DNA of 64,000 bases, from assembly GCA_965242735.1 (NCBI GenBank), contig OZ251497.1:496001-560000 (forward strand), read 5' to 3'. The position numbers and the translations under genes are program-made. A model generated the notes under the pieces. The model did not search any database. It was not told the origin of the DNA and saw only the letters and a program-made list of their open reading frames with translations. The DNA is from G958295645 sp965242735. Its GTDB lineage: Bacteria; Gemmatimonadota; Gemmatimonadetes; Longimicrobiales; Gaopeijiaceae. Positions 37,701 through 46,015 of this stretch are shown in pieces (the stretch's first letter is position 1; every line of letters begins with the position of its first letter).

Positions 37701-37967
37701 ACGGAGCGCCTTGGATCGAGCGTCCTCCTGCTGGTGCTTCGGCAACCCGGCGCCCGGATCCGGCAACAACGTCGCCAGCAACGCCGCCCTGCTGGACGCC
37801 AGCGGCCGACGCGCCGGCCAGATGTGGAGCGTGGAGATGTGCCCGTGGCGGATGTTCTTCTCGTGGACGGAGTCGAGCGAGACCTGCTTGACGGGGAAGG
37901 CGGTTTCGATGAGGCGGTGGCCACCGACATCAGTGTTCCTGCCACCGTCAACTCTCATTGCAGTCAC
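34707..37967 (-). CDS. DUF1156 adenine-type DNA methyltransferase
   Basis: The 1086-residue protein has the DUF1156 N-terminus (HISTLHIWPARRPLASSRAAL), SAM motif I in LDPFAGGGAIPLEA (about 151-164), two CXXC zinc knuckles (CAAC, CPRC) in the middle and catalytic motif DPPYYDAIPYSDLMDFF. It is the modification component expected with DUF499 ATPases and SNF2 helicases. The start is GTG 37967 with GGAG nine bases upstream. The next genes downstream belong to the ubiquitin-like operon, so the usual neighbourhood with DUF499 has been interrupted. Composition is high GC, like the DUF499 and SNF2 genes. Confidence 0.9.
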   Translation of the reverse strand: MTAMRVDGGRNTDVGGHRLIETAFPVKQVSLDSVHEKNIRHGHISTLHIWPARRPLASSRAALLATLLPDPGAGLPKHQQEDARSKALRHMAGTVVEVANAAGKTKEETRDGIFRWGREGRVESDGETLGRLELYRREVEETFEGRAPRVLDPFAGGGAIPLEAMRLGCETVASDLSPVAWFVLRCTLHYPRLIGGERRAFPAFALRERGFAEKFVRGLGMKTPAALRKGLAALGHGEAGSSRFLASAEDLSPDMPVSFAWHLRAWGDRVLARARQRLASAYPTYAEFEPVRKKGRRRAYLRPEKHYEVRPPQLLEPDDEGLVSPDALNAEFDSLYLEDEDNPRWVAKPSVAYLWARTTRCAACRSEVPLLKTRWLCKKGDKRIRLTIKSDEDGLVLGVEKDVPTGEGTAAQKRTHDRELGAGTMSSSGVMCPRCGVIATMSDLRVAGRAGRIGERLTAVVVDGHNGKEYRAPTPEERDAAQVDEAVLDSLYATVPFGLPDESTPSAGSLGIRTTRYGFDTWRKLFTNRQLLVLGTLVQEVRRASDEMADRYPPEWREALTALLSLAFSKFTDYSSSLCSWHNSGEKLRNTFARFALPMVWDYCEVNPLSTTTGSLDAMTQWLARVAEHLDDATAAAPMPQVLRQSAMAPLPGPFDVICTDPPYYDAIPYSDLMDFFHVWLRRALHGLSPETDEAFAEPLGPKWNTQSQDGELIDDAARFAGDRAASKQNYEDGMARAFKRFWEALRDDGRLVVVFANKQPDAWETLVSALVRAGFVVVGSWPIQTEMQNRQRSLSSAALSSSIWLVCRKRARTAHPGWDGRVLRQMKENINARLHPLWDAGIRGPDFVWAATGPALEAFSKHPVVKVTDTPNERLTVADFLRHVRRIVVGFVVKQLLGEDDAPVQDLDDTTTYYLLHRSDFGLDPAPSGACILYAISCNLSDADLAGRHDVLARGGSRGGAQSEADDPDSPAAGSPAASGNEARLKPWHRRRSKTLGEPSSNGAPPPLIDCVHKLMQLWKTGDQSRVNAYLERRGLWRHELFAKVVQALIELAPAQSDERAILEYIQNHLAARTRVPSVRQPTLL

Positions 37968-38067
37968 CTATCTCCATTCTTGACCCGGTTTGTCGTGAAA
38001 TCCCTGTGCTGACATCGCAATCGTCAAGACTACACTCATTGCCACTATCAAGTCGAACCGAAGTACG

Positions 38068-39150
38068 TCACCGGTACGCCTCTTTGCTCAGCCCGTTTTC
38101 CTGCAATGCATTGTAACACTGCTTGGCCACCACCTCAGCGAAGTCACATGGCAGCGCATTGCCAATAACATTGCAGGCATGTTCCATGTACGGAGTAGCT
38201 AAAACGTAGTCTTCTGGAAATGTCTGTAGCAAGGCAGCTTCGCGTACTGAAATAGTCCGATCAACCTCTGGGTGACCAAATCTGCCTTTGCTAAAGGTTG
38301 TGCATCCTCCCGTTATCGTCGGCGACGGACGATCCCATTCCATGCGCCCATAGACGTTCGTGAAACCTCTGTAGTTGCCTTTATGACAACGAGGACGCAG
38401 GCTCTCTGGAATGCTTGGCCATGTCTGTCCCGGTCTAGCCGCTCTTATTCTCTTCCGGTTCGCTGCTGAAAGCGTCCTCACTACATGCCAGTTTGCGGCA
38501 TGAACTCCTGCCCCTGCTTTCGCTTCCGCCAACGTCGGCGCATCGGGATCTAGATGACCGATAGCGTCCCTTACTGTCCTCCAGCGTTGCAAGCCGCCTT
38601 TTCCTGACGCCGAATGCGTCGGCATCGGCAACTCAATATCAAAGCCAAGACCACCCAGCAAGACCAGGCGACGTCGAAATTGTGGCACACCGTAGTTGGC
38701 CACCTGCAACACACTGTCGGACATCAAGTAGCCAAGCTTCTTGAGTTGCGCTCGCAACGTCGTATAGATGTTATCATTCGCCAATTTCGGCACATTCTCC
38801 ATCATGATCGCCGCTGGTCGCAATTCAGCCGCTAGCCGTGCCATCTCCATAACCAGCAAGTTTCTTGAATCGCGCCTCCGATATTTGGTTGTCAAGCTCG
38901 TAAAGCCTTGACACGGCGGGCAACCAGCCAACAAGGCAATCGCTTTTCTGCCTCTCGGAAAAAGATCGCTATCTCCTCTCAAATCTCGAACATCTTCTTC
39001 AAATGCCCGCACGGCCGCGTGGTTGACCCGATAGATTCCCACGGCATGTGCGTCGGATTCGACAGCCGACGTTACGTCAAAACCCGCTCGCCGCAGACCC
39101 ACTGTGAGTCCGCCAGCTCCGGCAAACAGATCGATCGCACGATAGGACAC
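38068..39150 (-). CDS. C5-cytosine DNA methyltransferase
   Basis: The 360-residue protein contains the C5-methyltransferase motifs in order: DLFAGAGGL (I, residues 7-15), GCPPCQGF with catalytic C80 (IV), MMENVP (VI), a short target-recognition part around QTWPSIPESL and a C-terminal NALPCDFAE (X). It modifies an unknown CG-type site. The start is four bases after the stop of the GHKL-type gene, so both are one operon; together they look like a type II restriction-modification system. GC is near 50% in sampled lines, much below flanking SNF2 and DUF1156 genes. Confidence 0.93.
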   Translation of the reverse strand: MSYRAIDLFAGAGGLTVGLRRAGFDVTSAVESDAHAVGIYRVNHAAVRAFEEDVRDLRGDSDLFPRGRKAIALLAGCPPCQGFTSLTTKYRRRDSRNLLVMEMARLAAELRPAAIMMENVPKLANDNIYTTLRAQLKKLGYLMSDSVLQVANYGVPQFRRRLVLLGGLGFDIELPMPTHSASGKGGLQRWRTVRDAIGHLDPDAPTLAEAKAGAGVHAANWHVVRTLSAANRKRIRAARPGQTWPSIPESLRPRCHKGNYRGFTNVYGRMEWDRPSPTITGGCTTFSKGRFGHPEVDRTISVREAALLQTFPEDYVLATPYMEHACNVIGNALPCDFAEVVAKQCYNALQENGLSKEAYR

Positions 39151-39154
39151 GCGA

Positions 39155-41269
39155 TCAGCCGTCCTCGGTCGGCACAGATGCCAATCGCTCAGCTTCCCTC
39201 AAAAAATCTTGATGAATCTGTTCCGTACGTCGTAGAAAAGTCCCCCATGTGATATGTTTCAACCGCGGCTTCAGACCGGTCATCGCATGTGCATCATATC
39301 CCGACAGTCTAACGTGGTCACATACTAGTGTGATTTCAAATTTTGAAAATTGCGCAGCGAATTCCGCATTTCCAGATTTCTCAAGAAAATCTTCCATGCA
39401 ATCATGGTACACAACTATTCGTCGCAATTCTTCCTTTGTCAACGTATGTCTCGGTGCTTTGATTTCCACAATTTGTATTGTGCCTTGCTGGCAGGTCAAA
39501 ACAAAATCAGGCTTCTTCTGTGGTTCTCCAAATTCTCTAAGCTGCTTGGAGTTCATATAGTGCTTTTGAAATTCCTGTTGCAATGTCTTGAACGTTTGAT
39601 TCGCTGTAACCGGCACCCATTCTGGATTGATCAGCCACGGTGCTTCGGTTATCAGGTTTTGCAAATCGGCTTCTTGCGTTGATGGTTGATCTACCAATGC
39701 CCGCAAGCGTTGTAGCACTCTAATCCTGTCGTTTGCGATGCGTCCAAAGGACCAGACTTCGGAAAAACGAGCGATGCGTAGGCACTTGTTGATAAAAGAA
39801 ATCGGATTGTCCGCACTGTCGGTAGCCTCTCTCATCACTTGATCAAGAGTCATGTGAGGAGCTAGAAGAATAGCCAACTCCACAAGATCATCAATGACAC
39901 TTGCGTCATTGACATCATCTCGACTCATGGTCCGTCCAAATTTCTTCGCTATGACCAATGCCTGACGTCGCATATCCTTGTTCTCATATCCGAAATGGCG
40001 ATCGATGCGATCCTCCACATTGCCGTTCTCCAAGAACAGATCTAATGTCGCCTTTCGTGATGGATCGCGTGCAAACGTGCCAATCATGGCAACCATTTCC
40101 TGACCCCATTCTTGAAATTGTTCTCCTAGGCGATCCGACCATAAAATATCTCGGCGATCCGTCAAGATGAGATCCTGCTCATCATCGAGCCAATCGGCGT
40201 GGAGTTCTCCAACCAAGTATGACCGGATATTGTGTTCTCCGGTGAAACCGGCTTTCCGATTGAACACGGATGTCTGCGATGCGATCTTGCCCCGGCAGTA
40301 TATCCGCACACCTGCCATCAATTCATCGCGGTATGGATGCTTGCTATATCCCATCCAGCCAGACAATGGGTAGAACTGGTTGCCTTCACCATAGAAGCCG
40401 GCATGGCGACCAGGAATTGGCCGCCCGTCGGGCCCAGTGACCGTCTTGTCTATATTGAATGTGAGCTTCGTATTCGGCATCTCTTGGACGTCGAACTTCC
40501 CGACTGCTCTGGGCTTCGACTTACTACCAGGAGCACTGTCGGCGACGACTATCGTCCAATTCTCTGAAGGAATGCCAAAACGCTGAGCGATTTGTCGGGT
40601 CAAGACGTCGATGTCAGGTATCCGTTTTCTATAGAATTGACGCAAAGTGATTGTGGTACCGGTCTCTGGACTGATAGTGCAGTCGTGAGCACCGTACTGA
40701 GGTTGATATATCTTGCTTGGTACTCTACCTAGTCGGACAATGTCGTCGTAGTTGAGGATAATATGGGATGTCAGGTATCCGATCTGGGCACGCCCATCCT
40801 CAGTCGTGTATGTTATCTTGTCACCGCCTGCACTCTTTACTTCGATGACCTTGCATATTCCAAACGGTGCGAGTTTGCCGACACCCTTTCGACCCATAAC
40901 TTGTCGGGCAAACCGCTTCGACGTCGATCCGCGATTGGGATCATCACGACGTTCCATGCCGACAGGAAGGAAAAAACTGTTCATTTCATTGGGTGTCATA
41001 CCAAGGCCGTTGTCGGAGACCTCGAGGGCGTAGCCCCGGTCGCTCAACTCACCATCGACAACTGTTGCTAGATATTTCCCCAACGGTGCACTTACCGTAG
41101 CTTCCGTCGCATCGGCGTCGTACGAATTCGAAAGCAATTCTGCGATAACAGCAGAGGCGCGGTCGTACAGCTTCACGCCAAGCTTGTCGACGGTAAGAGC
41201 GGAAATTGGCATTGTGTACTTGACGGGCGTGATCATGGTCGTGGCGGGTGAAGTCTTCTTTAGATGCAT
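39155..41269 (-). CDS. GHKL (MORC/Hsp90-like) ATPase with C-terminal PD-(D/E)XK-like domain
   Basis: The protein has about 704 residues. The N-terminus has the GHKL ATP site: ELLSNSYDADATE (N box), VSDNGLGMT (G1 box) and GRKGVGKLAPFG (G2 box). The last 150 residues contain KKPDFVLTC, then IQIVEIKAP, a D...ExK pair of a nuclease fold. Combined with the cytosine methyltransferase it is probably the restriction subunit, similar in concept to GHKL-containing restriction enzymes. The start is uncertain: ATG 41269 was chosen; ATG 41236 and TTG 41401 are alternatives and none has a good ribosome site. Sampled GC is about 45%. Confidence 0.78.
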   Translation of the reverse strand: MHLKKTSPATTMITPVKYTMPISALTVDKLGVKLYDRASAVIAELLSNSYDADATEATVSAPLGKYLATVVDGELSDRGYALEVSDNGLGMTPNEMNSFFLPVGMERRDDPNRGSTSKRFARQVMGRKGVGKLAPFGICKVIEVKSAGGDKITYTTEDGRAQIGYLTSHIILNYDDIVRLGRVPSKIYQPQYGAHDCTISPETGTTITLRQFYRKRIPDIDVLTRQIAQRFGIPSENWTIVVADSAPGSKSKPRAVGKFDVQEMPNTKLTFNIDKTVTGPDGRPIPGRHAGFYGEGNQFYPLSGWMGYSKHPYRDELMAGVRIYCRGKIASQTSVFNRKAGFTGEHNIRSYLVGELHADWLDDEQDLILTDRRDILWSDRLGEQFQEWGQEMVAMIGTFARDPSRKATLDLFLENGNVEDRIDRHFGYENKDMRRQALVIAKKFGRTMSRDDVNDASVIDDLVELAILLAPHMTLDQVMREATDSADNPISFINKCLRIARFSEVWSFGRIANDRIRVLQRLRALVDQPSTQEADLQNLITEAPWLINPEWVPVTANQTFKTLQQEFQKHYMNSKQLREFGEPQKKPDFVLTCQQGTIQIVEIKAPRHTLTKEELRRIVVYHDCMEDFLEKSGNAEFAAQFSKFEITLVCDHVRLSGYDAHAMTGLKPRLKHITWGTFLRRTEQIHQDFLREAERLASVPTEDG

Positions 41270-41610
41270 TGTCGATGAGTCTCGTAACTGTTGATTTTGG
41301 GGATGCACATGGAGGCCCAGAGATGGCGATGAGATCGCACGCAAGAAGGGAGCGACAGCCGAGTCCTCGAACACGACGGTGTCGACGACGAACTGAGCCA
41401 ATGGATCGATCTGGAGCGTGTCGGTCCACGTTTAACGTCCGTCTGGGTACTCATAGGTGCGGTGGCGGACCGCCGTGACCGCGATGGCTTCAGGATGTTC
41501 ACGAGGAAGGACGGAGTCGGTCGGCCGGGTGTCCACCAGAAGAGACCTCGCGACCTCGGGAGGTGTCGGCCGGACTGCGGGATCGCCGCGCGGAGATGAA
41601 TCGGTCCCAT
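41260..41610 (-). other. Intergenic stretch with strong ribosome site and doubtful short frame
   Basis: AAAGGAGG stands seven bases before ATG 41610, right behind the SNF2 gene. The 116-codon frame it opens looks out of phase (Ser/Arg-rich). Another frame of the same DNA reads more naturally (VARSLLVDTRPTDSVLPREHPEAI, here only as VDTRPTDSVLPREH) but has an internal stop. It may be the remnant of a frameshifted gene between the SNF2 helicase and the GHKL gene. Confidence 0.35.
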
Positions 41611-41633
41611 TGTTGGTCCTCCTTTCGATTCGT

Positions 41634-44600
41634 TCAACCCCGCTCCGCCGCGTCCAGCAGGGACTTGGGGGAGATGGCGTAGGTGGTGGAGGCGCGCTCG
41701 CCGACGAGGAGCTTGGCGAAGGGGTTGCGGACTCGGACCAATATGGGGTCCGGCGTCGCGCAGTGCCAAACTACGTAGAGCCAGTAGCGGTCGCGCAGAT
41801 GGCACGCCTGGGTCCATTCGTTGACGGCCAGCTGGACGGGGCCTTGGCCGGCGCGGCCCTTGACCTCGATGCTGCGCGTCTCGCCGTCGGGCTGGCGGGC
41901 GAGGAGGTCGAAGCCGGGCCAGTTGGCCAGTCCTGCGGCGCGGGCGAGGGCGGGCTTGCTCACGTCCTGCACTTCGGCGCCGCGCTCGCGCTCCCAGGCG
42001 GTGGCGATCCGCACGGCGATCTGCTCGACCTGCTCGTCGTGCTGCTCCACTTGGCCCGCGTTGTCGGGGGGGACGGCCAGCGCGTGAACCGCGAAGCGGA
42101 CTTGGCCTGCCGCGATTCGGCCCGGCGCGGCTTCCAACGCCGCCAGCGCGGACGTCTTCTGCGTCTGGAGGGCCTTCTGGTCGCGCCTGATCTCGGCCGC
42201 TTCGGCGTCGGCGTCTTCCTTGTCCGCGAGGCGGGCCCGGCGGGACGCGAGTTCGGCGGCGCGAAGGTCGAACCCGGCCAGCATCCGGCGTCGGCGGTCG
42301 GGCAGTTCCGCTTCGAGGGCGGTTCTTCGGGCGTCCGCCAATCGCTTCCGGGCCACTTGTTCCAGGCAGTTGGCCGCCTCGGCGCGCATTCCGATGGCCC
42401 GGGCGGCCAGGGGCACGGCGCCTGGGGGGACGTGGGCCGCGCTCTGCAGCAACAGCAGGTCCGTGGCGGCGGTTTCGGCGGGCGGGCCGTTGGCGTCGTG
42501 GCGCACGGCTAGCAGGCGGCGCTCCAGGACGCGAGGGCGGGCGTCCGGGGGCGGTGCGGGGGACTGGCCGTTGCTTGGCGGCGGGTCGCGGGGTTCCTGC
42601 TGGACCGACGCGAGGGCCAAGTGGACGAAGTAGGGGGCCTTCGCCTTCGCGTCGATGAAGATGCCGCCGCGCAGGGCGTCGGTGGCGAAGGTGCGGGCGA
42701 CGTGTTCGCGCAGGGCGTCGAAGACGGGCTCGCCGGGGTGGAGCCAGACGCCGTCTTCGGCGTTCGGTCCGTCGCGACGGACGCAGAGGCGGGCGCGGAC
42801 TTCCGCCGGATAGCCTTCCAGGGCCGGGAGCAGGGGATCGAGGGCGCCGGGCCGCTTGGGGGCCAGGGTGAACCAGCCGTCCAAGTCTCCCTGCACCTCC
42901 AGGTCCAGCAGCGCGGCGCTCTTTTCCACGAAGCGGCGGACGTAGCCGGGCAGCAGCTGGAGGTAGCGCTCGCGCTCCATGTCGTCGCGCAGGCCGTCGA
43001 GGCGCGCGGCCACGTCGCCGGGGGGACCGTAGGCGCGCTCGTCCTGCTCGGCGACCTTGCGCACGCGGCCGCTGTTCAGGGCTTCGCCGACGCGGGCGAC
43101 CACGCGCCGCTCGTCCTCGTCGCCGGCCAGCGCCTCCGCCATGTAGTCCTTGAGCGAGGCGCCTTCGAAGAGCCGCCCGATCACGTCGAACACCTTGTCG
43201 GAGTCCAGCTCCTTGCGCACGGCTTCGAGCTTCTCGAGCAGCACCTGCAGGACGCGCCCTTCTCGCGTGCTGCCCGCCACCAGGTTGACGATGCGCACGT
43301 CGCGCTTCTGGCCGTAGCGGTGGATGCGGCCCATGCGCTGCTCCAGCCGGGCCGGGTTCCAGGGGATGTCGTAGTTCGCCATGAAGGCGCAGAACTGGAG
43401 GTTGATGCCTTCGCCGGCGGCGTCGGTGGCGACCAGGTAGCGGGCGCCTGCGGGGTCGCGGAAGCGCTCGACTTGGCGTTCGCGCTCGGGCCAAGCCATG
43501 CCGCCGTGGACGGTGGCGACGCGGCCCGCGTGGCCCAGCCCTTCGAGGCGGCGCACCAGGTACGCCGCCGTGTCGCGGTGCTCGGTGAAGATCAGCCACT
43601 TCTCGGCGGCGTGGCCGGGGTCTTCAAGCACTTCGCGCAGCTTCTCGAACTTGGACTCGCGGCCGGAATCGACGACGGCCTTGGCATGCGCGGCCAGTCC
43701 GTTGACCACCGCGATCTCGCGCTCCAGGTCTTCGATGTCGGCGGAGATTATGGCGCCCAGCACGGCCGTCTCGAAGTCCTCGTGGGCCTCGGCTTCGGCT
43801 TTGGGAGGGCCGCCGGGGTCCTTCGAGGCGCCGTCCGCCACGTCTTCGTCGGCTCCGTGGGCGTCGAAATAGTCCATTGGGTAGCGGCGCTCGAGGCGTT
43901 GGCGTTTGCGGCTCAGGTCCAACGAGGTGAGCGCGCCGGAGCGCAGCGCCTCGGCCGCTTCCGCCAGCTTCTCCGCTCGCCGCTCGAAGGAGCGCAGCAA
44001 CGCCCACGACGAGCTGGCCAGCCGTCGCTGGAACACGCCCATCGCCAAGCGCGCGGCGCCGTCGCCGGTGGCCTGGCCGTAGACGTGGCGGAGGTAGTCG
44101 GTCGTGGCGTCGTAGAGGGCCTGCTCGCCGCCGGGGCCGGGCGCGAGCTCGTAGCTGAACGTGTCGCAGAGGCGCGGGCGGTAGAGACGGCCGCCCTTCA
44201 GGTCCACCATCTCCTCCTTGGTGCGCCGGAGGAAGTGGCGGCCCCGCTGGTCCTGCGGGAACCGGCGGAACGCTTCGCCCGTCGCGAACACGTGCGGGTC
44301 GAGCAGACGCCACAGGTGATGGTAGGGCGAGTCCTTGCCCATGTGGGGCGTCGCGGTCAGGAGCAGAAGGTGGCGGGCGGCCCAGCCGAGGCCCGCGTAC
44401 CTGGCGTGCGGGGACGGGCATCCGGCCAGCGCTTCGGCCAGCTCGTAGCGGCGCGTCTTGCGCGTGCGCCGGTCGTCGGTGGAGGCGGCCAGCTTGTGGG
44501 CCTCGTCGAAGACCACGAGGTCGTAGGGCGCGACGCCGGGATCGCGCAACGCGCCGAAGACGCCTTCGCCCGCCAGCGTGTCCATCGAGACGATCGCCAA

Positions 44601-45362
44601 GTTTCCGGCGGGGCTGCCGAACGGGTTGTCCAGCCGGGCGTTCGGTCCTGGTCCGGCGTCGCTCGCGGCCCCGGCCGACCGCGCGTCCGCCCCGGTCACG
44701 ATCCGAAACGGCAGCTTGAACAGCGTGCGCAGCTCCCGCTCCCAGTTGCCCACCAGCCCGGCCGGCGGAGCGATCAGCACGCGCCGAACCCGCCCCCGCA
44801 TCAGCATGTCGCGCACGACGAGCCCGGTCATGATGGTCTTGCCCGCGCCCGCGTCGTCGGCCAGCAGGAAGCGGAGGGGATCCTGCGGCAACATGTGCTC
44901 GTACACCGCGATCCGCTGGTGCGGCAAAGGATCGATCCGCGAGATCTCGCTGGCGAAGGCCGGGTTGAACTGGTGCCCGTAGGCCAGCCGCAGCGCCTCG
45001 GCCACGGCCGACACGGCGTCGGGGTCGCCGGCGAAATCGAAGGGCGGAGTCGCGGCCGGGCCCTCCCGGACATGAAGTCGGGAACCGCCGGCCCACGGGG
45101 CGTCCGCCGAAGGGGCCGAGGCCGCCTGCGTCGCGGAAAGCTCCTCCTCCAGCTGGCGGAGCCGGTCCAGGGCCAGCGGCCGGGGGATGGACTGGCCGGA
45201 CTCCCAACGATGGACCGTGAGCGGCGTGACCAGCAACCGCGCCGCGAGCCGTTCCTGGGTCAGGCCCGCCCCGCTTCGGAGGCGCTTGACGCGGGCGGCC
45301 GTGCCGCCTTGCGGAGCGTCGGGCTTGGAGTGACGAACGGCGCGCATATCAAATGATAACAT
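41634..45362 (-). CDS. XRE-HTH + SNF2 helicase + DUF3883 fusion
   Basis: The 1242-residue protein has an XRE-type helix-turn-helix at residues about 24-75 (LTQERLAARLLVTPLTVHRWESG). The SNF2/Rad54-like helicase follows: Walker A DDAGAGKT (169-176), DEAH (286-289), TATPH and motifs V-VI in DAAGEGINLQF and RMGRIHRYGQ. The C-terminal 100 residues are DUF3883 with SIEVKG, a PD-(D/E)XK-like core. Such SNF2-DUF3883 proteins belong to DUF1156/DUF499 or DISARM-like defence systems. The start codons overlap a TATCA-AA-TGATA inverted repeat, which the own HTH might bind. It is first in the minus-strand island. Confidence 0.87.
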   Translation of the reverse strand: MLSFDMRAVRHSKPDAPQGGTAARVKRLRSGAGLTQERLAARLLVTPLTVHRWESGQSIPRPLALDRLRQLEEELSATQAASAPSADAPWAGGSRLHVREGPAATPPFDFAGDPDAVSAVAEALRLAYGHQFNPAFASEISRIDPLPHQRIAVYEHMLPQDPLRFLLADDAGAGKTIMTGLVVRDMLMRGRVRRVLIAPPAGLVGNWERELRTLFKLPFRIVTGADARSAGAASDAGPGPNARLDNPFGSPAGNLAIVSMDTLAGEGVFGALRDPGVAPYDLVVFDEAHKLAASTDDRRTRKTRRYELAEALAGCPSPHARYAGLGWAARHLLLLTATPHMGKDSPYHHLWRLLDPHVFATGEAFRRFPQDQRGRHFLRRTKEEMVDLKGGRLYRPRLCDTFSYELAPGPGGEQALYDATTDYLRHVYGQATGDGAARLAMGVFQRRLASSSWALLRSFERRAEKLAEAAEALRSGALTSLDLSRKRQRLERRYPMDYFDAHGADEDVADGASKDPGGPPKAEAEAHEDFETAVLGAIISADIEDLEREIAVVNGLAAHAKAVVDSGRESKFEKLREVLEDPGHAAEKWLIFTEHRDTAAYLVRRLEGLGHAGRVATVHGGMAWPERERQVERFRDPAGARYLVATDAAGEGINLQFCAFMANYDIPWNPARLEQRMGRIHRYGQKRDVRIVNLVAGSTREGRVLQVLLEKLEAVRKELDSDKVFDVIGRLFEGASLKDYMAEALAGDEDERRVVARVGEALNSGRVRKVAEQDERAYGPPGDVAARLDGLRDDMERERYLQLLPGYVRRFVEKSAALLDLEVQGDLDGWFTLAPKRPGALDPLLPALEGYPAEVRARLCVRRDGPNAEDGVWLHPGEPVFDALREHVARTFATDALRGGIFIDAKAKAPYFVHLALASVQQEPRDPPPSNGQSPAPPPDARPRVLERRLLAVRHDANGPPAETAATDLLLLQSAAHVPPGAVPLAARAIGMRAEAANCLEQVARKRLADARRTALEAELPDRRRRMLAGFDLRAAELASRRARLADKEDADAEAAEIRRDQKALQTQKTSALAALEAAPGRIAAGQVRFAVHALAVPPDNAGQVEQHDEQVEQIAVRIATAWERERGAEVQDVSKPALARAAGLANWPGFDLLARQPDGETRSIEVKGRAGQGPVQLAVNEWTQACHLRDRYWLYVVWHCATPDPILVRVRNPFAKLLVGERASTTYAISPKSLLDAAERG

Positions 45363-45568
45363 CGCGGCACGCGGCGTGGGGGCGGCGTGGTGCCGCGGCG
45401 GAGGCGTGGGCGGGTGCCGCGCTGGCTGTCGGCTACGTCGCTACGGCGCGTGGGCGGGCCTGCCCCGAGGTCGCGCTTCGGCAACGCACCTGGATTCGGA
45501 GCCAGCCGCCGGGGTTACCTTACGAGCGTGCCGTCGTCGCGGCCCCACTGGCCAGAAGGAGGATTCAG

Positions 45569-45790
45569 GTGACGAGAACGCTGACTGCGATCATCGAGCG
45601 CGAGGGCGACCTGTACGTCGCGACCTGTCCGCACTTCGACGTGGTGACCCAAGGAAGCACCATTCAGGAAGCTCGGGACAACCTCAAGGAAGCGGTCGAG
45701 CTGTTTGTGGAATGCGCGTCGACTGCCGAGAAATTGGCGCGGGCCCGACCGGAGTTCTATGTCACCGATGTCGAAGTCGCCGTTGGGTAG
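45569..45790 (+). CDS. hicB: HicB-type antitoxin (short form)
   Basis: The 73-residue protein is the degraded-RNase-H fold of HicB: LTAIIEREGDLYVATCPHFDVVTQGSTIQEARDNL-type core (pieces TAIIEREGDLYVATCP and EARDNLKEAVEL). It lacks a C-terminal DNA-binding domain. It starts with GTG behind AGGAGG and precedes HicA with a 23-bp overlap. HicB binds and masks HicA. Confidence 0.88.
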   Translation: MTRTLTAIIEREGDLYVATCPHFDVVTQGSTIQEARDNLKEAVELFVECASTAEKLARARPEFYVTDVEVAVG

Positions 45791-46013
45791 GCTCGGTGTA
45801 TTTTCTGCGCGCGATGTCTGCCGAGTTCTTGAACGTCACGGCTTCTTCGAGACCCGGCGGCGTGGCAGTCACATCGTCATGCAACGGCAAGGGGGCGCGG
45901 GCACAACCACGGTCGTAGTCCCAGATCATCGCCAAATCGCTCAAGGGACACTGAGTGCGATAATCCGCCACTCAGGACTGGGACGGCAGGTTTTCGAGCG
46001 GCGCGACGCCTAA
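45768..46013 (+). CDS. hicA: HicA-type mRNA interferase toxin
   Basis: The 81-residue protein has the double-stranded-RNA-binding-like HicA fold: SARDVCRVLERHGFFETRRRGSH, given as VCRVLERHGFFE and RRRGSHIVMQR with the catalytic His, then VVVPDHRQIAQGTL. It cleaves mRNA when free of HicB. Order antitoxin-toxin is one of the two common arrangements. It ends two bases before the convergent SDR gene. Confidence 0.9.
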   Translation: MSKSPLGRLGVFSARDVCRVLERHGFFETRRRGSHIVMQRQGGAGTTTVVVPDHRQIAQGTLSAIIRHSGLGRQVFERRDA

Positions 46014-46015
46014 GT

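Noticed and set aside
41260..43599. 779-codon minus-strand frame over the SNF2 gene
   Set aside because: It overlaps the C-terminal half of a gene with full helicase and DUF3883 motifs; Arg/Pro-rich shadow.
45363..45568. Longer form of HicB starting at 45353
   Set aside because: The added residues are low-complexity; the GTG at 45569 has AGGAGG at proper distance and starts the HicB fold directly.
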